A stretch of DNA of 64,000 nt from Riptortus pedestris. Taxonomy: Eukaryota; Arthropoda; Insecta; Hemiptera; Alydidae. Shown in pieces: positions 1-11,361 of the stretch (positions within the stretch are counted from its first letter, which is position 1; every line of letters begins with the position of its first letter). Below the pieces are notes generated by a model, which was not told the DNA's origin, did no database searches, and saw nothing but the letters and a program-made list of their open reading frames with translations. The stretch lies in NCBI GenBank assembly GCA_019009955.1, contig CM032230.1:125554001-125618000 (forward strand), in the 5' to 3' direction. Position numbers and translations under genes: made by a program.

Positions 1-245
1 TGAATATAATATACTAATTTTATTAAAACTATTTATTATAACTAGTACTGTAATTTATAATGATTCAGAATAATCGGTGACTGAAAGTGTAGGTTTACCG
101 AAGGCTGAAAAATAAAAATTGTACATATCTTGGTTAATATTGATGAGAGAGAACATTTGTACATAACAACATTTAAAGACAATTAAATTTGTAATACGAA
201 TGGTTCTATACCATTTTTCCACCCGACGTATAATAAATAACATAA
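1..245 (+). mobile_element. HINE-like element, fragment running in from outside the window
   Basis: Positions 1-75 match the long B-type arm (the CTAGTACTGTAATTTATAAT stretch also present near 19.5, 26.4 and 52.4 kb). From about 83 the sequence switches to the C-type arm (GTAGGTTTACCGAAGGCTGAAAA) and runs to CGACGTATAATAA. The microsatellite and right end are missing, so the copy is internally deleted and truncated. Confidence 0.75.
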
Positions 246-786
246 TCTGAGCAGACTTATTATTTACAATTTTACAACATTAATGGTTATTAAACTTACA
301 AAAGCAGGGAACAATTGTTGCTTATAAAATGAATTTATTTACGTAACCACTTTTATTTTTACTTTATGCATTTGGAAGTGAAAGCCAAGCCGCAATAATA
401 ATATCATATTTTATGAACTATGTAAAAACTAAACAAACATTTAAATATTTTAGAATAATGATCAACATACAGACATTTACATGGCTTTTCTTCATACACG
501 GAACTGATTAATTTATGGAAATATTAAAAATATAATTCTTCAGAGATCTGATGTGAAATGACAGGATTCTATCTTTTCGTTTAGTATAAAGCTGGACGAT
601 ATTCTCTTATATTCTTAGAATTTATGTTTTAGAAGCGTGGATAGTAAATCTCTATTTTAATCAAAACTCGTCTTTTAAGCTATAGTCAATTTGAATTTTG
701 AAAATCTACAGGATAAAAAAAGGGATTAAATCTGAAGTTAATTCAATATTTCCAAATTTGTTTCATTTAGTGATTCCTCAATCGCA
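246..786. other. AT-rich sequence, nothing recognised
   Basis: No convincing coding frame, RNA gene or repeat end was seen. Confidence 0.5.
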
Positions 787-1329
787 AGGTTTAGAGGGGG
801 GGGGATTTTCGAAAATTCAATATATCTCCGTTATTATGCATCGGATCGAAAAATTGTATAGAACCAATCTTATTGCAAATTAAATTTACTATAAATATTG
901 TTATATACATTTATTCTCTATCTTAAATATTAACCGAGATATTTGCATTTTTATGAAGTCTGTGGTCGGGTATAGTTCGGATTACGTCGGCCATCTTCGT
1001 CATTTCTCGGCTCAGGCGGAAGCTTCTTCTAACCTGTCGTTTCTAACCTTATCTTACCTTCCTTACTTTGTGAGATTTATGCAAATACGTTCTGTTCATC
1101 CCCATCCCCCCTTCTTTAGTTCTTGGACTACTAAAATTTGAGTTATTAAAATATAAATTATTCTTACAATTCAGAAGCCGTTTCAGTTGGGAATTTATTT
1201 TAATTAACTGATAGATTTCTCATTATCTAATCACGGTGGTATTGTGTTACCAGTATGCAGATTTCTCTATTGTAAAACTTCACAGGGGAAATCTGCTTAG
1301 TTTACGCAGCCCCTGCGTGACGGACTTTT
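787..1329 (-). mobile_element. HINE-like element, B-type, right end missing
   Basis: Read on the minus strand it starts at 1329 with the intact left end (GTCCGTC, hairpin ACGCAGGGGCTGCGT, AAGCAGATTTCCC). It passes through the B-type arm with the AAGCTTCCGCCTGAGCC segment and stops at the C-rich tract near 787, before the microsatellite. Its nearest relative here is the copy at 27.6-28.4 kb. Short open frames inside it are by-products of the repeat. Confidence 0.85.
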
Positions 1330-1655
1330 AATTCTTCCTTGAACTCCAACAACATTTTGAAAGGAATCATGTTAGCGAAGATGCCCATGTTTGGATACTT
1401 GTAACGAGGTTGAGACTTCATAAACTTACAGGAGACTCACAGCTTTTTGCATGAAGACTTTTCATACAAAAAAATAATAATCAGTCCTTTTTCTTGAAGA
1501 AATTAAAGAAAAAAGAATTAAAGTTACACTGAGATTGCTACCATCCTTGTAATTTATTTAGAGACCTTATTCTTTCTTCTCTGTCTGGTAAATTCGGTAG
1601 AATTTATTGCGGTTTGAAACTCAGACGACTTTTGTTCATTATTAAACCCCTGTTG
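1330..1655. other. Intergenic, nothing recognised
   Basis: AT-rich sequence between the HINE-like copy and the candidate promoter at 1660. No coding frame or repeat was identified. Confidence 0.4.
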
Positions 1656-1659
1656 GTAT

Positions 1660-1666
1660 TATAAAA
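1660..1666 (+). promoter_or_regulatory. Possible TATA box
   Basis: TATAAAA lies 41 bp upstream of the ATG at 1701, which would put a start site near 1690. In DNA this AT-rich such a match can arise by chance; it gains weight only because a signal-peptide ORF and a good splice donor follow in order. Confidence 0.3.
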
Positions 1667-1700
1667 CCCTGTTGAAGCTGTTTGTTATATTTTAGTTGAC

Positions 1701-1925
1701 ATGAAAACATTGTATTTGCTCTTTTGCTCGTATGTAGTAATCGCGGTTCACATTCCTGTCTTAGCAGATGAAATTATGGGAGAAGAGAATAATGTATGTA
1801 TCACTCAAGTACAAGGATGTTCGGATATGTTAGCAATTGGCCAAGTTAGGGTTTCGAATTTCGTTTTCAATGAAACAATATGTATAAATTCTTTAGGAAT
1901 TAACTACTCATCCACCTTAATTTGA
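1701..1925 (+). CDS. Candidate first exon of a small secreted protein
   Basis: The ORF encodes 74 residues and opens with a textbook signal peptide: MKT, a hydrophobic core (LYLLFCSYVVIAVHIPV) and a likely cleavage after Ala22 before DEIMGEENN. A near-consensus splice donor GTATGT lies at 1794-1799, directly after the Asn-Asn codons, so the real exon may end at 1793 with the rest being intron read-through. Three cysteines follow in the read-through part. A TATAAAA lies at 1660. Alternatively the TTTTAG at 1690-1695 is an acceptor and this is a later exon. No homologue is recognised and no second exon was found in the window. It is also possible that this is a chance ORF: a 74-codon frame is not rare here, and only the combination of signal peptide, donor and TATA box is suggestive. 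Confidence 0.35.
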   Translation: MKTLYLLFCSYVVIAVHIPVLADEIMGEENNVCITQVQGCSDMLAIGQVRVSNFVFNETICINSLGINYSSTLI

Positions 1926-2039
1926 TATTATCTGATTGGAATGATATTTAATAAATATTTTATAACGAAAAATGCAGCTTAATTGTCGGAAATATTTAAA
2001 CACCTTATTTAAATATTTAAACAGCCTCCCCGTCCGAAT

Positions 2040-2215
2040 GAGCATCGTGAGGCAATTGAGCTGCTGCTGGGATAAATAAATAGCGGAATTCCGTCAATGC
2101 CACCCATAAACAGTCACTTCCCATTGAAACCTTCGTGTCCCAAAGATTTTCAATAGGAGACACGTTTTGGTCTGGCAATTTCGGACGAGTCTTTGTACAA
2201 TCGTAAATCTCAACG
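2040..2215 (-). pseudogene. Tc1/mariner-type transposase remnant, C-terminal part
   Basis: The minus-strand translation contains SPIENLWD, corresponding to the Tc1-family signature SPDLNPIE-LWD around the last acidic catalytic residue. It is preceded by LPDQNV and followed by a short tail (LTEFRYLF). No other transposase domain, terminal repeat or TA target pair could be matched, so this is a small relic. The family assignment rests on this one motif. Confidence 0.45.
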
Positions 2216-3461
2216 ATTCTACTTGCATTTCAATATGCCTTTCTTCTCCCCGGAATCCAAAGAGATGCAAATGAGCTCGTGAGAACGATTAAGAAATGGG
2301 GGCCAGAGGAAAGGAATAAAAGTTCTTCGGAGTCTGAAGCGCTGGATTGGAGTAATGGAGATAAAGCCTTCACATCCTTTCATAATCGCATCAGCCGAGA
2401 TGAAGGCCAATTAACATAATTTATAGGTCATTTTCTAGATTTCTTTTATCCTCATCCTAGCTTTAAAATTTCATGAAATAATTCATTAACTACTTTGATA
2501 TACATTTTTCTTATTCATAATGATACCACAAGCTCATAAAATAGGTTTTTTCTAAAAATGATAGGTAACTGTACACGCCAAGAATTGATATATTATGGTC
2601 CTTACTGCATAACTCAACCGTTTGACACTGTACAACGTTTTTAATGAAAATTATTATTTTTTATACATATTTAGACTTCAAATCATTAATGAACTCTTTA
2701 GTCTTCATACATATGCTGAATAAAGTCGAGTACCTCAGCTAGTTGAAAATATAAGCTAAATTAAGAAGAAAATAGAGGAGAGGGGATGTGAACGATTTTT
2801 TAAAAAAATATATATATTACTCCCTGCTACAGTTTGGGCTACTGACGGAATTTACATATAGTTCCACAAAAAAGTTTAAATATTGAGTTTTGCACCAATA
2901 TAACAAAACTTGTTTCTAGATGGGCTATAGAACTTATAAATATATAGAGGGGCAAGGAAAAATTGCGTTGTTAGTACACAATCTTATTGTCTAATTTCAC
3001 TTATAATAAATTTGAAAGGGAAAGGCATTGAAATATTTGATGACTGGACTCCAAACAAAAAGCTTATCGAGACCATTGTTGTCAGTAACAATACCTTATA
3101 TCTCCATTCGGCTGTAACTATGAACCTTGAATTGATTGGGCAATGCGTTACTAAAGTGATAAAGACCGTGGTCAAATCGTTTTATTATAAAAGAGAGAAT
3201 CACTTTATTGTACAAAGTTACATACAGTTTGATGGGCTGCTCAATTACATCGAGATGATGAAGTATACAGCAACTGAAGTCAATCCCTAGGACAATACCA
3301 CTACAAAGTACAACACTATATAGTATCTAGTCAGATAAATGACTAAAATATTTGAACACGACCAGCAGCCTAAAATGTGTATGTCTCTAGATATAAATTA
3401 ACTAATTATTAGAATAACATGATCCGTCGATCTATAATAAGATCACTGATCAAAGTTAAAG
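2216..3461. other. AT-rich intergenic sequence
   Basis: Short frames exist on both strands (for example 3012-3290 plus, 92 codons) but overlap each other and show no recognisable domain. Nothing else was identified. Confidence 0.4.
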
Positions 3462-3851
3462 TTAAAATATATGGTGGGAAGTAATCCCTAAAGTATGATG
3501 AATACTTTGAATAATGATACCCTCAACCAAGGTTTGAAGAAACTTCTTATCTTTTCCCACCTCGTCAAAAAATGTCTGGGTACGCATAGGGACCGTTCCT
3601 CGGGCACCGAACCACAAGCCTATCACTAGAATACCCCGCTCACCAAATTTTCCCCTGAATTTCTCAGAGTAAAATATAATATAATTCCCATAAATATTTT
3701 TCTTTTCCTGGTGGATCTTCTCCGCTTGATCTGGGTCGTTACTCTCGTAGCTTATCGTTGGGTCCAGGATATAGGCAAGTTTACAGTTTTCTTTGAAGAC
3801 AATGTTGTCCGCGTACTTCGCCTGCGTCATATACTGCGTACACTTCTTCAA
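3462..3851 (-). pseudogene. R2-like non-LTR retrotransposon, C-terminal fragment
   Basis: An uninterrupted 129-residue frame contains LAYILDPTISYE, HQEKKNIY and GLWFGARGT in the order DPT-YE ... EK-IY ... G-W-GARG. This series is typical of the C-terminal, restriction-like-endonuclease side of R2-type LINE proteins, as I recall those families. Reverse transcriptase motifs are absent because the copy is truncated near 3851, at AT-rich flanking sequence. The frame ends in a normal stop, so the 3' end of the ORF is preserved. No rDNA sequence adjoins it, so it is not in a classical R2 target. The open frame suggests a fairly young insertion or a short relic that escaped stops by chance. Confidence 0.55.
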
Positions 3852-4520
3852 TGCATGTGAAATTCTTTATTATAATTATTTATAATAAAGGACCCATCAA
3901 ATTAATAAAATTTATCAATCTTGTATTAGGCATTAGATGAATCAATTATGCGGATTGTTTATATCACGAACGTCTTCAAAGATACAAAGAAGCAGCCAAT
4001 CAGCTGTATTTATAGGAACATGGAGATGAGTCATAAATGATTAAACTTTAAAAAGTGCTGGGACACTGTATGTAAAATAAGCGACGCTGCTTGGAGAAAT
4101 GTCTGTCTTTGAAGTTTTTTCTTCTGAAGTAGATTTATGTTCTGTTTATACTCTTTTTAAACTGCATTTCCTGTATCTATTCTGGTTTCCAATAAATGAA
4201 TTACTTGTCTATGTTCTGGTTTAAAATGAACGGTGTATGAGCCTTTTGACTTAATGTATTTTTCGTCATTAATTAATTTTTATTTTTTTTTACTTTATTA
4301 CCAAGTATTTTTTTGAAAATACATATTTGATGTCATGCGCTAAATTAGTAGATAGTTTAAGTCAAATTTTTCAGGTATTCTTCACAGAGTGGACAAGAAG
4401 AAGCTTATTTTTATTTGAATCTTCTTCTAATAATCGGAGTTAAATAAATACTTTAAAGCTGATCTTATTGTACTTTAAACTCTAATTCTTAATTTGTGTA
4501 CTTGAAATAAAAAAAACAAA
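3852..4520. other. AT-rich intergenic sequence
   Basis: No coding or repeat structure recognised. Confidence 0.4.
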
Positions 4521-5317
4521 TCCAGTAACGCAGGGATTATGTAAACTAAGCAGATATCTCAAACTGGTATGACAAACTACAAAACACATCTTAGCATGGG
4601 TTTTCTTTTTATAAACGAAGTTGGTTTTATGAATTTTCAAACCCCCTTCCCCCTCTTAAACACCCTTTTCCAGTCCCGATTTCAGCCATTCGGGAATATG
4701 AACTTAAGTTTTGCATAAGAATGTTAAATGTCGATATAGGTCAAATAAACATTTTCTACTCAATAACTATAATCTCAATTGATAACGTATTTGCACGTAC
4801 CTGACACAATAAAATTTTGATCAAAATAATATTTAGTATTTAAGCTACCAATAAATTTGTTCTTGATATAACAGTTTATTGGTAGTATAACATGAGTAGG
4901 AGTTGGAGTTTACTGATAATGAAAACTAATAAACAAATATTTCACCTAATATTCATAATTTAGAAAAATTATATGTAAAAATATTTATAGAAAAGTAATT
5001 TTTGCAATAAGGTACGTTTTAACAATTTTCCTATCCGACGCAAAATAACGGACAATTTTGAAATTTCATTGGGCCAATTACAACCTTTAACGAATTTGAT
5101 CTTTAATTTTCCATAAAACGTTTACATATAAAATTTGGTACGAATCAAAGAGATATTGCGACCGTTAGAGCGTTAACAGACAAATTTATATACAGTTTTG
5201 AACCTCATTTTCATCATCCGTCGGGTAAGATCAATGGAAATTTGAAAATATTTTCCGGACATCGCTGCATGGGTATGAACCCAATTGCTGATTTCCCTTA
5301 AGGGAGATCTCCCAAAA
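4521..5317 (+). mobile_element. HINE-like element, C-type, old full-length copy
   Basis: The left end is degraded (AACGCAGGGATTATGTAAAC, hairpin no longer pairing) and is followed by AAGCAGATATCTC. The C-type arm (ACATGAGTAGGAG) lies near 4891. The GACCGTTAGAGCGTTAACAG motif precedes a microsatellite slot reduced to TTTATATA. The right end is GATTTCCCTTAAGGGAGATC then TCCCAAAAA. The short or lost microsatellite fits an old copy. Confidence 0.8.
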
Positions 5318-6029
5318 ATGGTGATAAATCCTGGTGAAACCATATTGAATACACGCATAAATGTGGCGCATTCTAAGGATATGTTGATTATATATGCATA
5401 AATATCGTAACATTTGTTGGGGGCTGTGTAAGAGTCGTAAAGCAGCACAAGATATACGGTTTGAAATTAGTAGGCGGGGTAGAGGGGTGTATATAAATCC
5501 CCCATTCAGGCCTAAGTGACAGGTGGTCTTGTCGATTTGGGGCGTAGCTCCCATTTCTCCGCTCTTGGGTATATTAAGGTGAATGTCAAGGAATAAAACA
5601 CTTTTTCTAAGTAAATAAGTTTATTACCTATTCAATATACATGTTCCCACGTTGCCTCAATAGGAGTTATCCATCAAAAGTTGAAATTCTGTTGACTATA
5701 TGTCCTAGAGCACCTTCTGCTAGGGATGCCGCTATGCAAGGCATCAAGATGGCTTCCACTAATCAGCTGATTCGTGATCAGGTGTCGCCCTGTCTCCTTC
5801 CCTCTCAGGGTTTATCTCAGTGAAAGACTAACAAATAATCTCCCACTGAAGGACAAAGATATGTCGCCAATCGTTTTGTGCCGATGCTGCAAGGTAGTAG
5901 GAACGTTCTTCCCAAGGAAATAAAGCATCATCATCGTTTCGCAGGATCTTTCGTTAATCATTTTCTAACGACCGAGATAGAGATGTGGCAGATTATTTTT
6001 GTTAAAGGACAAGTAAAACATTTTAGCAG
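5318..6029. other. Unassigned sequence of somewhat higher GC
   Basis: No domain was recognised in any frame. On the minus strand GTAATAAACTTATTT near 5620 could be a polyadenylation region, so a 3' UTR or LTR fragment is possible but unsupported. Confidence 0.3.
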
Positions 6030-6800
6030 CAGATGGGGGAATTTCAAATTTTGGAATATCTTCGTTAGCATACTTCTATAACTATTCTTATTACAAATGG
6101 AATGGTCTATAAATATTTTTCTGTACATATTTTTCTGTATCATGAATATTAACTGAGACATTTGGATTTTATAGTTTTCGGCTTTCAGTAAACCTTCATT
6201 CCTGCTCGTCTCATATTAATAAGCTGTTATTTCTTGAACCACTTCATTCCAAGTTTAAATACCAAACATTGTTTTCATTGAACTTTTACTTTCTGAGTTA
6301 TATGCAAATACGTTCTGTTGACCCCCCCTTCTTCTTTTGTTCTTGAGTTACTAAAATTTGACTGTTTGATATACAAATTAGTCTGATTCAAAAATTAAGA
6401 TTAAAATTAATCAAGACGTTTTTCTCCATAAAAATGATTTATTTTGAAACAGGCCCTAATATTTACGCATCCTGATACCACTGTCGAATTTCGTTTATGG
6501 ATTCAGCAGATGTAACTTGAGTTACTAATGTACTGTTCATTTTTGTGCAAGTTCATCTCTCTCCTAAGTGAAATCAGCTACTGATGTCGTACTCATGACA
6601 CGATTTTCGAACAATTTCCCTAAATGTTCACCTGGGGGTAGTAGGAGATGAGGGGGGGGGGCTCGAAATATTGTCGATATTATGGATCGGAGTGATATTG
6701 TTATCCTTATGATGCTCTACAATTGTTGCACTATTTTTTTGTACTCAAGTATTCAGTGAGTTTTTTGTAATGTTTAGTTTTCTGCCTGCAGTAACAGCCG
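6030..6800 (-). mobile_element. HINE-like fragments, C-type, eroded
   Basis: Two or more minus-strand pieces: 6030-6330 (middle and C-type arm, ending at the G/C-rich tract) and 6560-6800 (right-end piece with CTACTGATGTCGTACTCATG, then a deletion, then another C-rich tract). Both ends are damaged. Confidence 0.65.
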
Positions 6801-6925
6801 CCCCATCACTTCCTTTTAATTGCCTGTTTTTTACATAGAAATGTGATCGAATTTCTTCTTTTGCGATTGGAGTCTCTTTATTATATGTCATATCTTTACT
6901 ATTTATCCAATACGATGTTGGTAGC

Positions 6926-7610
6926 CAGGCTAGGATTTAGGCTTGCTGCCGCCGTTCGATGCGCCGCCCTTTTTGGTAATAAAGTTCATTTAAATGAATT
7001 TCATTAATTTTGATCAAATATTTTTATTTTAAAATCACTTTATTTATTGAAACATAATTTTTTAAATATAACCAATAAACATTACAGATAAATAAGTTAT
7101 AAACTTCAGACAGATAAATAATAAATATTTTTTTTAATATGAATCAATTTGAAAAAAATTTTTTCCTGGCTTTGATTCGCGCAAAAACGTCGATTATATC
7201 GTCATAATTAATTTCTTGGACTAGTTGAGCTTCAATAGACAATATTATTATTATTTCACACTAAAAACAAGTTGAGAAGTTATTTAGATTTAGTAATTTC
7301 AAACCGCGTTATACACGTGAGGTTAATCTCACTAAAGGAACAGAAAGTAAAGAACATTACTCGACAAAGACTATAATTAATCTATTAAAAAATTACCATC
7401 TTACCCATACAGATTGAGAAGTAAATTAATGAATTATAATATATTCTATAGAACATTTTTTATAAGAACTAATCTGAAACAATTTTTGAAAATGATTGTC
7501 TTTATTTATTTTTTTGCCTCTGAAATTTTGGCATTTCAAAACTTTTGCCGCCCTTCAAATTATGCCGCCCTAGGCCCAGGCCTCACGGGCCTAAGCGTAA
7601 ATCCATCACG
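6926..7610. mobile_element. hAT-like MITE, 685 bp, with target-site duplication
   Basis: GTTGGTAGC occurs as an exact direct repeat at 6917-6925 and 7611-7619, immediately flanking the element, the size expected of a hAT target duplication (8 bp) plus one chance base. The termini are imperfect inverted repeats: GGATTTAGGCTT near the left end faces GGATTTACGCTT on the opposite strand at the right end, and both are followed by GC-rich GCCGCC blocks in an otherwise AT-rich element. No transposase domain lies inside, so it would be mobilised in trans. A short frame at 7414-7650 crosses the end and is not a gene. Confidence 0.65.
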
Positions 7611-7619
7611 GTTGGTAGC

Positions 7620-8445
7620 ATTATCCATACATTTCTCCAAGGGTAGGTGATCTTGGGGTTTATACTGTATGTGGCCTCATGTTAGTCTAAGTTTGGGCTT
7701 TATTTTAACTTTCTCTAAACCTGGAGGAACAGGTATTCCGAAGATGTACGGCGGGGTTACCAACAAACCCTAAACGGCTAATATATTCCAAGAGCCATGT
7801 CGATAAATACAATGTTGAAATTCCAGTAGCGGTGGGGCCCAATTTGCTTCACGAAAAAAAAAAGATGACACCGGGGGAGGCCCACACGGGTAGAAGTATT
7901 AAATCCATTATAACGTCAATAAAAAATATGGATGAAAGGAAACATTTACCTTTGCTTTTTTTATTTCTTGCGTTATTAATAAAAACAAACAAAAAATTAT
8001 ATACTGGGGGAAGTTTGTTTTATTTGTATTGGGAAGGATTTGAAATGGCCTGGATATAGAGTTGATGGACTAAATCCTAGCACGGTCCAGTGGCCACAAT
8101 CATCCAAACTGAAATAAAGTATTAACAGGAAGCAAATAGGAAAGAATCGTGGAACCGGATTAGGCTTTCGTGATTTTTACTCTCTAGAGATTCGTCTGCT
8201 GGTTTTTCTTATTAAATACAGATGAATGATTTTTGATGTTACATCAGGGCTTTTCAATCATATTATTTTTTCTGTATGTATTTTTTTCTTTTCTGCCTAT
8301 ATAGGAGGAATTAATAGGATGATAAAACGGAATTTATCGCAGCCTTTGACACAGAGGTAGCACAATGTTTAATGTGACTACAGGTGGTATCTCATTCTAA
8401 TATGGCTTTCAGAATACGACTCTTGTGTAAATCCTTTTCTTTTCG
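7620..8445. other. Intergenic sequence
   Basis: Includes GC-richer patches (7730-7900) and several short frames, none with a recognised domain. Confidence 0.35.
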
Positions 8446-8655
8446 GGGATCAGGTTAGCCATGTGAGTTAAGGCGTTGGTCTTAATGTCACATGGTAAAT
8501 CTAGTGGCGAGTTTGATTCCTGCCTGGGTGATAGGAATTTTGTTTAGAGACGAACTCATTAAATAAAATCCTTAGTCTAGCACTGGCTAGAGAAGGATGA
8601 TAACTTGTAGATAACCCGTCCCAATTACCCACAATTGCACAAAGTGGACTTTAAT
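8446..8655 (+). mobile_element. tRNA-headed SINE, copy 1
   Basis: Begins GGTTAGCCATGTGAGTTAAG, an A-box-like start. A B-box-like GAGTTTGATTCCTGCC follows at about 8510. The body has GATAGGAATTTTG, CATTAAATAAAATCC, CTGGCTAGAGAAGG and GATAACCCGTCCCAATTA. The same order is found at 17.4, 44.7 and 46.8 kb. Confidence 0.8.
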
Positions 8656-8865
8656 AAGGAACATTGAAAGCTATTTTGGAGATTTGATGTGTTTTTGGCG
8701 GTGAGCTTTATTGTACGAAATTTCTGATAATTCGTATACTTTAATGGCACTCGAAGGTTTAATACTACAATTTACACTTGCTGTACAACATTTCCTACAT
8801 TAAGGTTATTTTTTTTAAAAAAATCGTTTTTAAATAGACTCTTAACACACCAAACTCCCTGAAAT

Positions 8866-9699
8866 GGGACCAGGAGGAGGGAGAAATCAAAACTTTGAAA
8901 TATCATCGTTATTTTGAGCATGATAGAAAAATGGTATTTGATCAGCCTTCTTAAAAATATAAATCTGGCCAGGTGGAGGGGTGGTTATAGGGTAGAAATT
9001 CTGAAAGTTCAAAATATCTCCATTATTATGAATTGGGCCGAAAAATTGTAAAGAATGTATCTTATTGCAAATACGTCTTTCTATAAATGTTTTTATATTA
9101 TTCTCTAACTTAGATATTAACCGTATTATTTGTAATTTTACATTTTCAGACTTCAGTAAACCTCCACTCCTAATCGCGCTATAGATTATAAGAAGCTTAA
9201 GTACCAAATATTGTTTTCAATAAAACTTTAGTATGTGAGATACGTGCAAATACGTAGTGTGATGACGCCATCAATTGAGATTTTACGTTCTTAAATCGAA
9301 AATGTTTATTTGATTTATAATGCACTCGATTTTGAAGAATTTTTGACACTGAAGATAATATTCGTTAAAGGTTGAAATCGGGCATTGATGGGAGAGGGGG
9401 GGGGCGTTAGTAGTAAGAGGAATTTGATCATTCAAAATATCTCCTCTATTATGAGTTGGAACGAAAAATGTTATAGGACAAGCCTTGTTAAACAAGTGTT
9501 AGTCTATAATTCTTGCTATACACCATTTTTCGTAACTCAAATATTATTATACGTACTTTCTTGTTTTCCGTCTTCTGAAAAATCCCCCACTTCTACTCAT
9601 CGAATAGAGAATATATTCTGAGATGAGATCAGTAATATGTCGTACCAGCACATGGGAAATGTGCTTAATTTACGCAGCCCCTGCGTAACTGACATTTTT
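8866..9699 (-). mobile_element. HINE-like element, C-type, mosaic
   Basis: On the minus strand it starts at 9699 with the left end (hairpin ACGCAGGGGCTGCGT, then AAGC before a slightly altered ACATTTCCC). The body repeats the C-rich tract more than once (near 9390, 8966 and 8870), as if two or three copies had recombined. No right end or microsatellite remains. Its left end faces the left end of the next copy across 18 bp. Confidence 0.8.
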
Positions 9700-9717
9700 A
9701 ATTTAATGGTAGATCCT

Positions 9718-10274
9718 AAAAAAGTCCGTCACGCAGGGGCTGCGCAAACTAAGCAGATTTCCCACGAGAAGTTTTACAATAGAGAAATCTGCCTAATAAC
9801 AACTGTAGTAGTAAGAAACCTCTAAACCTAAAACATTATTTAGGGCGTAATAACCCAGTAGTTTCTAGCCCCAAAAAACAGTTAACCTAACCTCTAAACC
9901 TATTCACGAGGGACAAATAGTTATGGAAACGGCCACCAGAGCTCTCGGCGGAAAGTCCGAACATAGCCTACTGGTGACCACACGCAGAGTACAAATGCAA
10001 ATATCTCGGTTAATATTCAAGATAGAGAATAAATGCATATAACAATATTTATAGTAAATGTAATTTGCAATAAGATTGATTCTGTACAATTTTTTGGTCC
10101 GACGTATAGTAACGGAGATATTTTGAATTTTCGAAAATCCTCCCCTCTAAACCCCACCTCCCACTGGTCCGATTTCAGCCGTTAACGAACTTGATCTTTC
10201 TTTTTACATAAAACGACTAAATATCGAGTTTGGTAACGATCAAACAAAAATTGCGACCGCTAGAGTGGTAACAG

Positions 10275-10338
<64 letters not shown>

Positions 10339-10471
10339 AGACAGTTTTGAACGGACATCATTTTCGTCATCTCCTGGGTAGGATCGATGGACATTTGAAG
10401 AAAAATTTCGAAAATTCCGGCATGAGTACAACCTCAATAGCTGATTTCCCTTAAGGGAAATCTGCTAAAAA
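9718..10471 (+). mobile_element. HINE-like element, A-type, full length
   Basis: Intact left end (GTCCGTC, hairpin ACGCAGGGGCTGCGC, AAGCAGATTTCCC), the A-type arm with GGCGTAATAACCCAGTAG, the C-rich tract near 10141, then GAGTGGTAACAGACAAATA. A (TA)n run follows at about 10280-10335, then CAGTTTTGAACGGAC and the intact palindromic right end. The 754-bp length matches the A-type copies at 31.3 and 40.9 kb. Confidence 0.92.
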
Positions 10472-11361
10472 GTCTGTACTTATCATGTTGGAGAGAGTTC
10501 GAATAGCATTTAGTAGTATGACAAACAAATCTGGATGTTACAAAAATGTATATAGGACTTCCAGAAGATTGACCACTCGTTCCTAATTTTGTGTTTCATA
10601 TTTCTTTGATGGTGAATGACAAGTTTTTTAACGAAGACACAACTATGTTAATTACTAAGAACAGGATACTAGAAAATAGATGGAATATAAGCCAACATCA
10701 GTATAATCTGAGTGATAGTAATGAACTTCTATGTTTGCTTCTGGAGACATTCCAAAACACACAGAGGCTTGAAACAACCTGTACTCCATGAAGAGTGAAA
10801 CAGACATTAAACAAACAAAACGTATTATGAATTAAGAACGCTCTGAATTCCTGAAATTCGGGCCAGTCTAATCTTTACGACTATAACTCTAAAATAAAAT
10901 AAAATATTAATTTTTTTGTGTGTTTTTATTTCTTTTAAAATTCGTGAATCAGACTATTACTTAAGTAACTAACGACTCACATGAAATTTGACAGTGCTAT
11001 ATAATTTAAATCTTGATTTAATGGTATAACTTTCACTCATGCTATCATTTCATTCCTCTTTATGGACGTTTGGCAGGCTATCTTTCCAGAAATTATGATA
11101 ATTGCTTCATATCTGAATTAAGTCTGGTGTTTTTGAAAAACTGCTTACGATGCTCCAACATTTTTAAATAGAATATTACATACATCATGTAGAAATGTCT
11201 ACTATCTCAGATGATATATATAATAATATGTCCAATATGGTATCATAATCTAAAGTGCTGGAATGTTCCGTTTTTAATGTCCGTTTTCTATTAAATGAAA
11301 GAAGAATTCTTATAGGACCGTCCTTTCGTATGTCCAATGTTCTAATAAGTAAACGTTATAA
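10472..11361. other. AT-rich intergenic sequence
   Basis: A 66-codon frame at 10591-10791 has no recognised domain. Nothing else was identified upstream of the jockey-like fragment. Confidence 0.4.

Noticed and set aside
8887..9207. 106-codon minus frame
   Set aside because: Lies wholly in a HINE-like copy; the same DNA is present with stops in other copies.
9718..10471. A classical TIR transposon (MITE) for the dominant family
   Set aside because: The extreme ends do not match as inverted repeats (GTCCGTC against TTTTAGCAG), and no constant target duplication is seen; matching segments are only sub-terminal.
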